A DNA stretch of 40,001 nucleotides from Plantago elongata. Its lineage: Eukaryota > Streptophyta > Magnoliopsida > Lamiales > Plantaginaceae. Location: positions 1 through 40,001 of the forward strand of contig JAYMSP010000865.1 in the NCBI GenBank assembly GCA_036897095.1, read 5' to 3'. Under the pieces are notes generated by a model. It ran no database searches, was not told the origin of the DNA, and saw nothing but the letters and a program-made list of their open reading frames with translations. A program made the translations under genes and the position numbers. Below, in pieces: positions 8,240-20,339 of this stretch (its first letter is position 1; each line of letters opens with the position of its first letter).

Positions 8240-10540
8240 AAATTATATTTGAAGGTGATGGATGATAGATCTAATGTTAATACATATATCATGCCATAAA
8301 TCCTGATTGAAGTTGATTAAATATATCTTTGTCTAGTTTTCTGTCCTTCACTGGAACTTTAGTTGGTGATTATAATGAACAGATTTGTTGTATTATCTGA
8401 TTTTTTCAGTGGATATATGGAAATCGTAACAAACATCATCTGGAACAGAATCTAATCTATTGAATGTCGACTTTGGCTTCTTGTTTTGGTTCATTGCCAG
8501 TTAACGAATCAATCAATCTTATATATTAGTGACTTTATGTATTCACTATTCATCGATCTCATCATTTTCTTTCTTGACTTGCTTCATAAAAAAATATCTT
8601 CTTACAGTATAAATTATATTAGGATTGCAACCGATGTTTAGAGAATTTAAATGAATTGAAAATGATGCATATATTAATTCGGTGCACTTTTATTTTTAAA
8701 AGTCTATGTATATATATTTCGTGGAAATTTTAGAGTTACGTATGTGTGTTTGTTCTGTAACAATATTAAATATCATTACATATTTGTTTATGTAATGAAA
8801 TTGACATGTCATTGGAAAAATAGTCCACATGTGATGATCATTTTGAATCGGATCTAAATGAGTTAGTGATGAGGTGTTAAAGAAAGAGGTTAGAACTACT
8901 ATGAATATATCATTGATCTTGCCCAATGAGTATGTTTGCATGAGTTAGACTTGTTATACTGCTGGAGCGGCCATTTCCTCACTCAAATCAAACATTTTGT
9001 ACAAAATAAATTCAATTTCAAATGAAAAGGACCACTCAAATTTTATACCAATTAGTCCCTTAATTTCTGAATTAATCCGTAAAGGACTTGCACTTGCTAT
9101 TAATTATTCTATAGATCTATGCGATGATGCATTGTAATAAGACGTGGAATTAGCTAGGGAAAGGGAGATGTCTCACTTTAATCTGCACAATAATGCTACA
9201 AACAATAGTACTTAAATCTTGGGGTTCTACACTCCTATATACCCATTCGTGCATGCATCTTATGAACACCCTTTCTGCGCAGACTAATTTTTAATCTAGT
9301 TGCTCGTAGTAAGTGGCCAAAGTAATCATTTAAGTTTCAACCTTCACCTCGAAAATTTATATGCGTATGGATTGGTAGTATTGGATGATTGGTAATTATA
9401 AATAAATTTCAAATTTCATGTCAAGTTAAAATATGTAGATAAGATCTCATACACCATATAAGTAACGGTACACCCGCTAATTAATCAAGTTCTCCTGACC
9501 ATTAGACCGACATGGTTATTCATAGGGTATCATGACCCACTGTACCGATACAAATCCTTCATAGTACACTTTGTTCTAATTCGTGCACGAAACGGGGAAC
9601 TTTCTGATTGTACACCATCATAAGATTGCTAGCTTAAGTGTAAACACGCTTGACTTTGGAGTTCTTACGAGTGGATTTTAAGAAAGAAAGGTACGCTTAT
9701 TGATATGAATAACATTCTCAATCATTTCAAAATATAACATCTCTAAAGCTTGCATTGAAATTTAAAACGTTATAATAGACATGTTTTCTAAATGTCTAAT
9801 CACACCATTAATATTCCCACTCATATAAATATTCTCACTTAGGCTTTAGCAGCAAAATTTTATTATTGCATATGAAGATAAAATGATATACTTATTTTAG
9901 AACTTGAAACTAGTAATTACTACATAAGATGGATTTTTATCACAAATTTTAAAATGAAGATAATATACCACTGTATTTTTTCGAATCTTTTTATTTTTAT
10001 TTCCCGCAAAAAAATGTACTTTTCTTCGGTTTAGCCATTTAATATAATCCAATAGCCGATCTTTATAATTCACCAACTCTAATAAAATTGCACTAGAGGT
10101 TTACTAACATGTGCACAAAACATATATGGTGATGAAGTACTTAGTTAACTTATTTATTTGAATATAATGTAATGAGGTGGAATATATCAACGTGATGTAA
10201 TGTTAAATTTACAAATAATTTATATGGTGCCCACATAAATGGCATGATTATGTGATAGACCCGAAAAATAATTAGTAAACTCTTTATTTATTTATTTATT
10301 TTTTTTTGGTTTACAAGTTCACCGTAAAGAGCACTTAAAGTTGCATCAATCTAATGATCCTAAACTTATGTCCGGCGGCTATTGAATTATATTCAATTTA
10401 ATTTAGTTTAGTTGCGTTCAGATGACTAAAATAAAGCCTTATTACAATCTCACATACAAGCAACATAAAAGAGTTAATGTCAGCAAACACAAAACGCAAT
10501 GATATTGAAAACTCACTAGTAACGACGTATAAGGGTGAAA
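8240..10540. other. AT-rich intergenic stretch, no gene seen
   Basis: No frame with recognisable similarity was seen on either strand. There is a short TTTA microsatellite at about 10283-10300. The rest is unremarkable AT-rich spacer. Confidence 0.55.
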
Positions 10541-10544
10541 TATA

Positions 10545-10800
10545 GTAATAAAGAGGTCTAAAATTAGTTTATTATTGGAGAGATAAATGGTTGTCTTGTA
10601 TTATAGCATGTCAATAATTCATTTCCCTATTGAGTAGTATAAGGTTGCAATTAATCTACTACGAACATGTAAAAAAGACCTAAAAACAAAATTATTATTT
10701 TAGAGATAAATGGTTTCCCCATACTATAAGATGTGAAGACTTCAATCTACCTATTCGGTAGTGGAAGGTTGCAATTAATCTAAGCTATGAACATAATTAC
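10545..10800. repeat. Diverged tandem duplication of about 130 bp
   Basis: Two copies share agagataaatggtt, an intervening stretch with tactataagatgt-like sequence, and then aaggttgcaattaatct followed by gaacat. The first copy is about 10553-10670 and the second about 10676-10795. Divergence is moderate, so this is an old local duplication in spacer DNA. No coding signal was seen. Confidence 0.75.
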
Positions 10801-11199
10801 AAACAATTCAAGAATTACCATGATATTCCAAAATAGTCTCTAGACAATAATCTAACTCCAATAATTTTATGTTCCTGGTCTCATGTCCTCTAACTAAATC
10901 ACATTGATACTCCCAACCATCATATTATAATTTTCAAAAAATATTTATCCATGCGTCTTATTGATGATTATTTAAAATCTAATTACTTCAGATCAATAAT
11001 AATATTTTTCACCTTACTTCCTATCCTAATCATCGTCTCTTGTATCTAATTCGCATAGTCTGACATCATATAAATGAATCTCTTCGGAGTATTAAAACGG
11101 CACCACCAAAAAACGAAGGTGAGTAAGTGAGTTAGTTAGGAGCAACGTCAACAGGTCGCAAAATGACACAATAAAGTCGAGGTCATGTACAAAATGTGA

Positions 11200-11600
11200 G
11201 GGGCACAAAAGTCCACATAACCCGGCCCCATGAATAGTAGGCCAAGCTTATATAGGCCCTGGAAACAAGAACACGTGTCGGTCAACAGCGGGTCGAATTG
11301 GAGAAACGACAAAATTGAAAGCGGAGCCCAATTTCAAAGCCCAAACTGCGGAATGGGCCCCACGCCCACTACTGACAAAAACCATGCCGTCACGCGTTTT
11401 TGGCACTTCCTGACTAAAATAGAAGAAGAGATGTGGCGGAAATGTAATTATTGGGAATGTAAGAGCTTGTTTTGTAAATTTGTTTTGTGGTGGAATGGAA
11501 ATGAATGAGAGTGGATGAATGAATCTTGTGTGTCCATGTGGGATTTACCGGCTTGGCGTCACCTGCACGCAGAAGATCTGCCCCTTGATTTCTGAAGTTT
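11200..11600. other. Locally GC-richer block with promoter-like motifs, no attached gene
   Basis: This block is richer in GC than its surroundings. It contains a G-box core (cacgtg, near 11270) and a tgggcccca string near 11354, a site-II/TCP-like element in plants. A 92-codon frame (11230-11508) has no recognisable domain. The block could be a promoter or a relic of a gene whose body is not here. The regulatory role is inferred from motifs only. Confidence 0.25.
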
Positions 11601-12560
11601 TCATTTCATCCCAACATCAATTTATCGATCGTAATTGTATATACATTACAAGAAATATGGAAGTGTAGTATATTTCAGCCATTTCTTTATGTCAGCTAAA
11701 TCAGACCACTCGAATTACATAATATAATCATCTTGTAAGACGCTTTATATTCAACTAATAAGTTTGTTGGTTCGGATCACCTTAACCATTTTAAAAAATA
11801 ATAATTAAAATTTCAAACTTCAGACAAGATCAATAATTAATTTTATTATTCTCGCATCACCTACCATCTAATACATCATTTACGAAGGAAAAATCTTACC
11901 GCTTTATAAATTTTAAATTTAAAGAATTATGCAGCTGTGGTATAATTAAGTGTTCACATTACTCGTTTTGTCATTTATTTCTTATCTTATAATTTTTACT
12001 TTTTTTTCTCTCCCACTTATAGTACACATATGTAGATGACTCGACTTGCGTACACTATCTCTTTTTATTTTACGTACATGTTGACTTGTATCATAATAAA
12101 TATAATTTTTTTTATTTTAATTCAAAACATGGGTATTCATTCACATATGACGGCGTACAACCCTGACATACTGCTCATGCCAAAGGTATGTCAGGTTTGA
12201 ATGATTTCATTACGGACATTTGATACAAAAATCATACTTATATATAGCTTAGCGAAGCATACAATTCACGTGTGGGTGGTAGATCTTTGTTTAAATTTAC
12301 GATTACATAAAAGAAAAAATGAACAAATTGTCTGTAGAGGAAAACAATAATGGAAGCTAACCCCTACGACTTATTTCCTCTTACACTCATCTTACAAACG
12401 GGCATCATCTTAATTATAACAATTCCATATAACATGAATGCTTATAGCTCCGCCCAATAGATTCTAACCACATTAACTGAAATAGGCAGTGTTGCCCTAA
12501 TTATCCTAACAATTCTCTCATACATTGCACCTAAATCATTTTTGTAAATTCTTGTACTAT
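11600..12560. other. Intergenic stretch with one hairpin, no gene seen
   Basis: AT-rich spacer. The only structure noted is a 10 bp perfect inverted repeat (12162-12171 with 12186-12195). No coding frame was recognised. Confidence 0.55.
12162..12195. repeat. Hairpin: 10 bp perfect stem, 14 nt loop
   Basis: CCTGACATAC at 12162-12171 is the exact reverse complement of GTATGTCAGG at 12186-12195. Beyond the stem, tcattc on the left (12138-12143) and gaatga on the right (12200-12205) also pair, giving a longer imperfect foldback. It is short for a plant miRNA precursor; a remnant transposon end or a chance palindrome is as likely. Confidence 0.6.
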
Positions 12561-12568
12561 GTTCTTTG

Positions 12569-12727
12569 AGGCTGATTGATATAGAATTTGAATGGACGTT
12601 TGAATAGATTTTGGTGAAATTGTGTTTGAAATGGAATTGAAATAGGGATATTTAAAATGTATTTTAGGCCAAATCACTGTTCATCGAACCAAATGAATCG
12701 ATTTAAATGTTATGGCAATCAACCCCT
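12569..12727 (+). mobile_element. Tourist-like MITE (single copy)
   Basis: This element of about 160 bp starts gaggctgattgatatagaat and ends atcaacccct, so its ends are near-complementary (aggggttgattg read in reverse). It shares most of its sequence with 20034-20194, including attttaggccaaatcactgttcatc in near-identical form. The family is PIF/Harbinger-type (Tourist) by its GGGGCTGnTTGG-like ends. Confidence 0.7.
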
Positions 12728-12729
12728 AA

Positions 12730-14140
12730 TGTTTATCTAGCTTTTCAATAATCCTACCGATTAATTAGTAATCAGGTACTAGATGTTTGAAAAAGTAAAG
12801 ATAAAAGTACATTTAAGGCCAATCACATGGTAGTTTGACTTGTACCTGAACATCTATGCAGCATAGAAATACCAAAGGAAGAATAATACTACATAGCATA
12901 TAACTAGTATAGTATGTACTGATATTTAGGTTTGAAGCTGATACCCCAATAGAGGGCCTTTATAATAAGTATTGCATTGTCTTTTCCAGTGGCTTTACAG
13001 AGAACAGTCCCATATAAGAAAAAGATACAAAAGACAAAGCATGGGAACAAAAATTGGAGTAAGTAAACCGGAAAAAACAAAACAAACATGATAAATGGAG
13101 TGGTTGTCATAATAAGTGTACCCACATCCTGGACTTAACTCAATTTCTCAATTTACCCCCCTTTCCTAATTTGCAGTACCTTTTTATAGTCATTTTCCTT
13201 GGTAAGTTTGGATTCACTCTTTGTCCATTTCATCTCTATATGGCAAAAAAGAATAAAACCACCACTAACAAGTATATGGCATATTTAAATATAACACGTA
13301 CCCTAATACACCGCACAACTCAACAGTATTATACATGCACTATTATTTTAAATGTATTGATGAAGATACTTAAAAAACATAAATACATTCATACGAATTT
13401 TAAAATAAACATGAGGAACATGTGTATAATTCGGCTAACATATAATAACATCTACGTATTTTTTACATGTATTAATTTGTTGGTTTGGACTTTGGAAGAA
13501 AGTTTTATGTATTACTCCACATTATGACATATCACTTACCAACATTTTGTATAGCAATCTGGTACTGGTATTGACCATTCACCATCATAATTATCTTACA
13601 CCCGTACATCTCAAAAATAGAATATTAGTTCTATAATTGTGTTATATTTTTTTAGAGGAGTGTTCATCGATCATGACATAATTTTATATGTTCAATCTTC
13701 TACTTAACTGGTGCTAGTTCTTCCAATGGTGATGTTTACGTCCACAAAAAAACTATCACGAACATAGGTTCAATATGTCATTTCATTCCATTAACACAAA
13801 TTAGGGATCGTCTCAATGTTTGATGAGCATGCATACGAAATTACATTTGATTTTTATGCCATTAATAAATGATTAAGAGATGCTTATATAAGTTGAATCA
13901 TTGAATGGAGTAGGTTTTTGTTTTTGTTTTTGGTATACTTCATGTTGATCTACACAGTTATTTGGCTACGTAATTAAGGTTTACTAGCTAGGTTTCTAAC
14001 TACACTGTTGATCAGAATTATATTTTGGACACGTATTCGATAATTTTATGTTCTCATTAACCATTACTGTATTTGTACCATTTAAGGTATGTAGACAAAT
14101 ACATCTCCACCACTGTACACATACACGTATTCGGAAAAAA
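12730..14140. other. Intergenic stretch upstream of GID1, no gene seen
   Basis: AT-rich spacer with several short frames on both strands and no recognisable protein. The 3' part contributes the distal promoter of the gibberellin receptor gene. No convincing TATA box could be assigned. Confidence 0.5.
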
Positions 14141-14149
14141 GCTATAGTG

Positions 14150-14157
14150 GGACCCAC
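14150..14157 (+). promoter_or_regulatory. TCP-type motif GGACCCAC upstream of GID1
   Basis: GGACCCAC fits the class I TCP consensus GGNCCCAC and lies about 430 bp before the GID1 start codon. It sits just ahead of a pyrimidine-rich leader (ctctctct tracts from about 14190 to 14470), which is probably 5' UTR. Whether the motif is bound is unknown. Confidence 0.3.
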
Positions 14158-14583
14158 ACGAACAGTTAAAAATCTGCCGACCTTTTGTCGTCTCTCTCGT
14201 CGCCACCTTCTCTCCGTCGTAGCTTTGCCACTTTGACTCACTTTCTCTCTCACACACAGAGTCACACAACTTTCTCTCTCTTACTGATCCTATTAAAGTA
14301 ATTTCACACGCCATTTTCATTTCCTTGCTTCGTTTATCTCCACCATTTAATTCGTCTTTCATTTCTTAACTTGAGCTATTTATTCTGCTCCAACTCTTCT
14401 TTCCCATTATTTATCTCAATCCCATATTTTCCCTTTCTTCCTCTTGATCTCTCTTCTTCTTCTTCTACTACTCACTGTAAAAAACCCAATCGAAAAATAC
14501 CGTCTTTTTTTCCTTCTCTGTTCGAAGGGAAAGGCAGTTAATCAGTTGAATTTGGTCCTGGTGTTTGTGATTTGTGTTAATCA

Positions 14584-16229
14584 ATGGCTGGAAGTAATGA
14601 AGTAAACGCTAGTGAATCGAAGGTAATTTGGTGATTGTTGATGTTTGATTCGCTTCGATTGTTCCGGTTTCTGTTTCAATTGCGTGAAATAAAGGTGTTG
14701 GGTGGGTATGATTTTGGGGGTTTAGCTGTTGATCTAAGTGGGGTTGAGTTTATCGGAAAAGGGATTGTGATTTGGGGTGAAAGATTGGGTTTTTAGGGTT
14801 TGAGTCTCTGAATCTGCTCTAATTTTGTCTTCTTTCTTCTTCTCTGCTTTGTTTGACTTGCTGTAATACTGCTTTGCCAGTCCCTATAAACGATCTCATG
14901 CTTGTCTTTCGAATTTTTTTAGGTGCTTGAGCTCCACTTTCTTCTTTTTTATGAATACACGCGCTTTGCCCTTTCCGAAAAAATTCCGTTTCCAGGTTTT
15001 TTCTTTACATTTCGTTGCAGAGTAGCTAATACTGGAATTGGAAATTGTTTGTTTGAGTAAATCTGTTCAATCCATTTTACTTGTCTATTGGATTTGATTG
15101 AGTCTTTGACTTCTATATTATGCTGCAGTAATATCAGCTCAAATTGTTCACCTCTGCATATTGTGTTTGACTTCTGTACTCTGCTGGAAATTGCCAACAA
15201 CTGACTGTTATATTTCTCCCATTTTTGCAGAGAGTGGTTCCACTTAATACATGGATCCTCATATCAAATTTCAAGCTTGCTTATAACATGCTTAGGCGGC
15301 CAGACGGCACGTTTAACCGCGACCTAAACGAGTATCTTGATCGAAAGGTGCCTGCAAATGCTAATCCGGTTGATGGGGTTTACTCGTTCGATATTGTTAT
15401 CGACCGGGCTACAAGTCTCCTTAACCGAGTTTATTTAGCTGCTCGTGACAACGACGCTCAATGGGGTATTGGGGAACTTGAGAAGCCTCTGAGTACTACG
15501 GAAATTGTACCCGTAATCTTGTTTTTCCATGGGGGTAGTTTCGTTCATTCCTCGGCCAATAGTGCCATCTATGACATGTTTTGTCGCCGGCTTGTTGGCA
15601 CTTGTAAGGCTGCTGTGGTATCGGTGAATTACCGTCGGTCCCCTGAGCATAGGTACCCGTGTGCGTACGATGATGGCTGGGCTGCTCTTAAGTGGGCTAC
15701 CTCGGCATCGTGGCTTAGAAGTGGGAAGGATTCAAAAGTTTATGTTTATTTGGCTGGTGATAGCTCTGGTGGTAATATTGCGCATCATGTAGCTTTACGG
15801 GCGGCTGCAGAGGGCGTCGAGGTCTTGGGGAACATACTCCTTCATCCGTTGTTTGGTGGGGAGGATAGGACGGAGTCCGAGATGCGATTGGATGGGAAGT
15901 ACTTTGTGAGGATTCAAGATAGGGATTGGTATTGGAGAGCATATTTACCTGAAGGAGAAGATAGGGATCATCCGGCCTGTAATGTTTTCGGTCCAAGGAG
16001 TAAGAGCATCGAGGGTATCAAGTTTCCAAAAAGCTTAGTCGTCGTGGCAGGTTTGGATCTTCTTCAAGATTGGCAACTGGGGTATGTTGAAGGGCTCAAG
16101 AAGTTGGCACTGGAAGTAAACCTTCTTTTCCTTGAAAAGGCAACAATCGGGTTCTATTTCTTGCCGAACAACGAGCATTATAATTGCCTTATGGATGAGA
16201 TAAAAAGCTTCATTCACTCTGACTGTTAA
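14584..16229 (+). CDS. GID1: Gibberellin receptor GID1 (GID1B-like), two exons
   Basis: This encodes the soluble nuclear/cytosolic receptor that binds bioactive gibberellin and then recruits DELLA repressors for ubiquitination. Exon 1 (14584-14622) encodes MAGSNEVNASESK. A 608 bp GT-AG intron follows, and exon 2 (15231-16229) starts RVVPLNTW, giving 345 residues, the usual family length. A single intron after about 13 codons is the conserved GID1 arrangement. The N-terminal lid (ISNFKLAYNMLRRPDGTFNR, residues 24-43) is present. It has the alpha/beta-hydrolase motifs HGG (113-115) and GDSSGG (189-194, Ser191), and Asp289. The hydrolase His is replaced by Ile319 in ATIGFY, as expected for a receptor rather than an esterase. 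The start ATG has family-typical residues. No break was seen. The GID1B assignment rests on MAGxNEVN and the CLMDE-type C-terminus. Confidence 0.96.
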
Positions 16230-16680
16230 TACATTACTTAACTACGAGATATATAACAGAAGCTTGACACTTCACTCAGGGTTCCTTTTTTTCTTCCCCT
16301 CATCTTTTAAGTAGTTATGGTGTGTAGCTATAAGTGTAGAATTACTACTTTCTTGTAGATAACTTTGTCATTTCTTCTGTGATGTGAGATACTTGCTCCT
16401 TGTGGTGGTTTCTGAATATGTGGCGGTCTCCTTATGTGAAACAGCCGATCCATATCGGAAGCTCAGATTCACTGTGTACCTCCGAACTGTTAACTCTTTC
16501 AGCCGAACAAGATTTCTGTGTAACGGTGGAAGATGCATCCGATCTTTCGCTATCTGTAGGCTCTTTTCTTTTATATATAGGTATTATAAATCTAATGTAG
16601 TAGATGGATGAGGGAAAATCCATCCTCCTGTGTCCGTATGTTCTATTTGTCCACTAGAAATATATGAAATTTTTGTGTTT
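16230..16680 (+). other. Probable GID1 3' UTR and downstream flank
   Basis: This T-rich, gene-free sequence follows the GID1 stop codon. Small frames at 16384-16611 on both strands overlap one another and show no domain. A clear polyadenylation signal could not be chosen, so the end of the transcript is unknown. Confidence 0.4.
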
Positions 16681-19600
16681 GTTTGTAAGAATGCAGTACT
16701 ATTTCTTTGATGAACATGCATCTCTTTAGTTTCAATTTCCATAACTAAAATGAGACTTTTAATCCACTTGGCATACTGTTATAAGATTAGATGTCTAAGT
16801 TCAAGCTTTAAACCTTTAAAGCAGTGGACATGACCAAACTGAGTAAACTGACAGATGACCATGAAAATCACTGGATTGGACTCTGTTGACTGTCTTTTCA
16901 AGCACTATTTCTGATATTCAATTACCTCAGGAGCATGTAAATTTCAGCTTTTCAAGAATCTATTCAGCTCTTACATTTGGAATACATGGGAATGTAGATT
17001 TTGTCCCTGTGATTTTCTAATATTTTAATATTGGAATCATGCAATTGTATAATAACTGAAAACGTAAAATTGTATTTTAACTCTATACTAGATATTATTA
17101 TCTTAACAATTCTAACAATTATTGAGGTATGTATTATTGACAGATCATTTATACCGATCTATGTTATTTTTATGTCCAAGTTTTATCGTAAAAGTCTTTA
17201 AAAACACCTAATACACTATTGAGAACATGATAATTAAATGCAGCTCGAATGTTAATACAGTTCATCTCTAACTAATAGGTTGGGGTTTAAGTCTACTTTG
17301 TCATTTAAAAAAGAGATCACCAATGTATTCCTATAAGTCGGAAGTTGTTTAAACGATGTGGTGTCCTAATCCACCCCAAGTTTTTTGAGGTAGTAGTTTT
17401 GTCCAAGCAAGTAGAACCAACCATCAACATCCATATTAGATGATCAACCAGTAAACGATACACACAACTTAATTAGGTGACGAATTAATGAGTAGTATCC
17501 AGCTAATTGTATCCCATGATCGGATTAATTGCTCACAATAACTTCCTTAAAGCCAACAACACCCTAACAGTAACATTGGTCATCTAATTCCATTTTCCCC
17601 ACTTGATATTAATACTAATTAAATTGGTGGGTTTATAAGGTTTCTAGAAGTACGTGGTGGGCCATTACAGAAGAGAAAATTTTAATACAGCTGAAATAAA
17701 AATAAAAGATGGAATAAAAATAACCCTATCCACAAAGCAGAAAGCAAATAGTAATTATAATAATAATTTATAAAAAAAATTAAAGGCAATGAAATGAAAT
17801 GATTATTGTGAGATAATTAGGGACAAGTGACGAATAGTCCAAACAATGAAATCTCACTATCGACACGAGAACAAGACAGAGACTCTTTGCTTTGTAGTGA
17901 TTTGATTAATTCTAGGCAACTACTTTTGCCCTATTCATTGCTTTGATTTTCACTCATTTCATATTTATGTTCGATTTACACTATAATATGTTATAACGCA
18001 TCATAATAATTTATAAATTGTGCTTCGAAATACATAAAACTGAATAGTTCGTACAATTTTAAACCAACACGTTAAAGTATCGTAATTCATAACATCGACC
18101 TAGCAAATTGCATATACAAACAATTATTTTGTATTTATCTTTTTGTTCCTTCAACTTGAGCTCCACATTAGCTAAGGACAAAAACCAGTCTATTTAAATG
18201 CTTTGGTTCTTGCTTGTTTGAATTTTCTTTGTGTGTTTGGCTTTACTTGTTACAATTATTTTGTACAATGATAGATGTGTGACAGGTCCTAATTAGCTTC
18301 ATTGTTACCACTAAATGTTAAAGTAAGGAGAATCTCCTTCTTTTTTTGCTAATTTGTATGGATTAACACTCAATCTTTACGAGTATTTCTAAGGGATAAT
18401 TGATCAGTTTCATATTTAAAAAATGTAAGTTGTTTTTATGTAAAGTATGTAGTATGGATTGTATAGTTATAAACTTACAGACTAGATAGGATAGCATGAG
18501 TGGAGAGAATGAGAAGGTCTAGAGCGCATGGAAAATGATAAAGTGAATCGTATTGTGAAGATAAGTCTTGTTAACAAATCGCACCCAAAATACACAATAA
18601 TAATTGATACTATAAAATTGGAGTTATTGTGTTTCTATAAACTTATGTATTGTCTAGTTTAATTATATTAATAATGAAATTAAACTAGTCAAAGTGGTTT
18701 TCGTTAATCTATTTTGATGAATCTAGATAGATTGTTCATTAAAAATACTGTGTATAAGAATTTATATGAGTAAGTTTTTTATTTTTTATTTTTTTAAAGA
18801 CTAGACTAGACTAATAATGTAGCGTGTATTAGTTTATATTATAATTGTTGACATTATAAAATAAACTTTGGCATTTTGTTTGGTTGAATTGTATGACTAT
18901 GCCATTGAATATTGTTAAATATGCCAATACACAATCTTTCCCAATAAATATGCTCCTTTTAAAGATTGTCAATGTCCAAGATATAGTTAACTAAAATGGA
19001 ATGATATAGTTAACTAAAATGGAATGAACTTATAATATTTCAAACTTTACACCAAATAAATTAAACAGTATTTACCCGATATTCATAATTTTATGCACCT
19101 CATATATCCGGTATCTACCCAATACCCAAAATTCTTAGCTTTTTCCCCAACTTTTTAAAAGATTTTATGTGGTTAAACATATCGTATTAGCCTATAATCG
19201 ACTCTCATCGCGTGCGAATATGGATAAATTGTGGGGAGCATCTTGAATAGTAGTAGTAATAAACATGGTTTTAGGGGGCAAAAGGTAATGGTGGGCGATG
19301 AGTAAAGGTGGTTTGGCAGTATTCAGAAACTTTGGACCACTTTGAAAAACCCCGATAAAGCCATTAAATTATAGTTGTTGGCTTGGATAATTTTCCTCTT
19401 TGGTGTTGTTAATGGTGACCAATAATTTAACATATGCACCTATATGACTTATATTGCATACTTGCTTTGTAACGAAACCAATACGAGTATTGGACGTTTG
19501 AGAAAAATACAAATATTTGGTGCTCTTCGACAAGGTTGCTTAATAAGTATCGAGTCCGTTTACAATAGAGTTGAACATAGTGACAAAGAGAGGCCAGTAT

Positions 19601-20030
19601 TCAAGTTAATTTGGGTTAAATACTCTATTTCGTATCACATAATTTTATATATTTATTAATTTTATACACTACTACAATATAAAACTATCCAATCCCTGAA
19701 AAACAATACATCATTCCAATTAAATGTCTCATTTTGCATTTTCATTGTCAATGTTTTCAAACTTCGTATGCGAAAAATTCATAGATAATATTTATAAATT
19801 TTCTTTTATATTATTAAAGATCACATGTTACTTTTATTATATATTTTTAACAAATTAATTAAAAATATCGTAATTGAGTAAATCAAGTTCAAAGTAAACT
19901 TGAAATTCCAATTTAGGACGAAGTGAGTAATAAACAATATTAACTTTACACACAAATTATAATTTTTACTATTAAAATAACACTTTTTCCCCTTTATTTT
20001 AATTTTTTTTGAATAAAATCACATCACAAT
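16680..20030. other. AT-rich intergenic stretch, no gene seen
   Basis: No recognisable coding frame was found. The longest frame on the + strand (19444-19659) has no domain and ends in low-complexity residues. A 23 bp tandem duplication at 18980-19025 is the only distinct structure. Confidence 0.55.
18980..19025. repeat. 23 bp perfect tandem duplication
   Basis: The two units 18980-19002 and 19003-19025 are identical, beginning gatatagttaactaaaatgg. Perfect identity suggests a recent slippage or duplication event. Confidence 0.95.
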
Positions 20031-20033
20031 CTT

Positions 20034-20335
20034 AGGGGCTGATTGGTATAGAATTTGAATGGTCATTTGGATAGATTTTGATGAAATTGTGTTTTGAATT
20101 GAATTGAAATGGAGGTATTTGAAGTGTATTTTAGGGCAAATCACTGTTCATCAATCCAAATGGACCGATTACAATTGTTTCCCAAACAACCCCTTAATGT
20201 AATCGGTCAATTTGACTCGATGAACAGTGATTTGGCCTAAAATACACTTTAAATACCTCAATTTCAAGTTCATTTCAAATACAATTTCATTAAAATCCAT
20301 CCAAATATCTATTTAAATTCTAATAAATAAAATTC
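20034..20335. mobile_element. Tourist-like foldback: two inverted MITE copies
   Basis: The first copy (20034-20194) starts aggggctgattggtatagaa and ends caaacaacccctta. Directly after it, the same sequence follows in inverted orientation (about 20196-20335), reading cgatgaacagtgatttggcc, then taaaatacactttaaatacc, and decaying at its far end. The left flank has TTA before gggg and the right end reads ccccttaa, compatible with the 3 bp TWA target duplication of PIF/Harbinger elements. The single copy at 12569-12727 is the same family. Confidence 0.8.
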
Positions 20336-20339
20336 AAAC

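Larger units (their letters stand above)
6180..8240 (+). mobile_element. Ty1/copia LTR retrotransposon, 5'-truncated and inactive
   Basis: The readable order is a proline-rich linker (about 6205-6512), reverse transcriptase (6598 to about 7700), RNase H (about 7600-8000), then the end of the polyprotein, a purine-rich tract (actgcggggtg) and a putative 3' LTR start. This is the copia order (integrase before RT, RNase H last). Gag, protease, integrase and a 5' LTR were not found upstream, so the element is truncated. Multiple stops and frameshifts show that it is dead. Orientation is +. Confidence 0.92.

Noticed and set aside
8696..8941. 81-codon minus-strand frame after the copia element
   Set aside because: No recognisable domain, AT-rich composition, and an isolated position.
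11230..11508. 92-codon + strand frame in the GC-richer block
   Set aside because: No domain or splice context. The local GC content alone can open such a frame; kept only as a promoter-like block.
13171..13527. 118-codon + strand frame
   Set aside because: The composition (Ile, Asn, Lys, Tyr-rich) is that of translated AT-rich DNA. No domain.
14057..14362. Minus-strand frames over the GID1 leader
   Set aside because: They are antisense shadows of a CT-rich 5' UTR. The charged residues come from ga/ag repeats.
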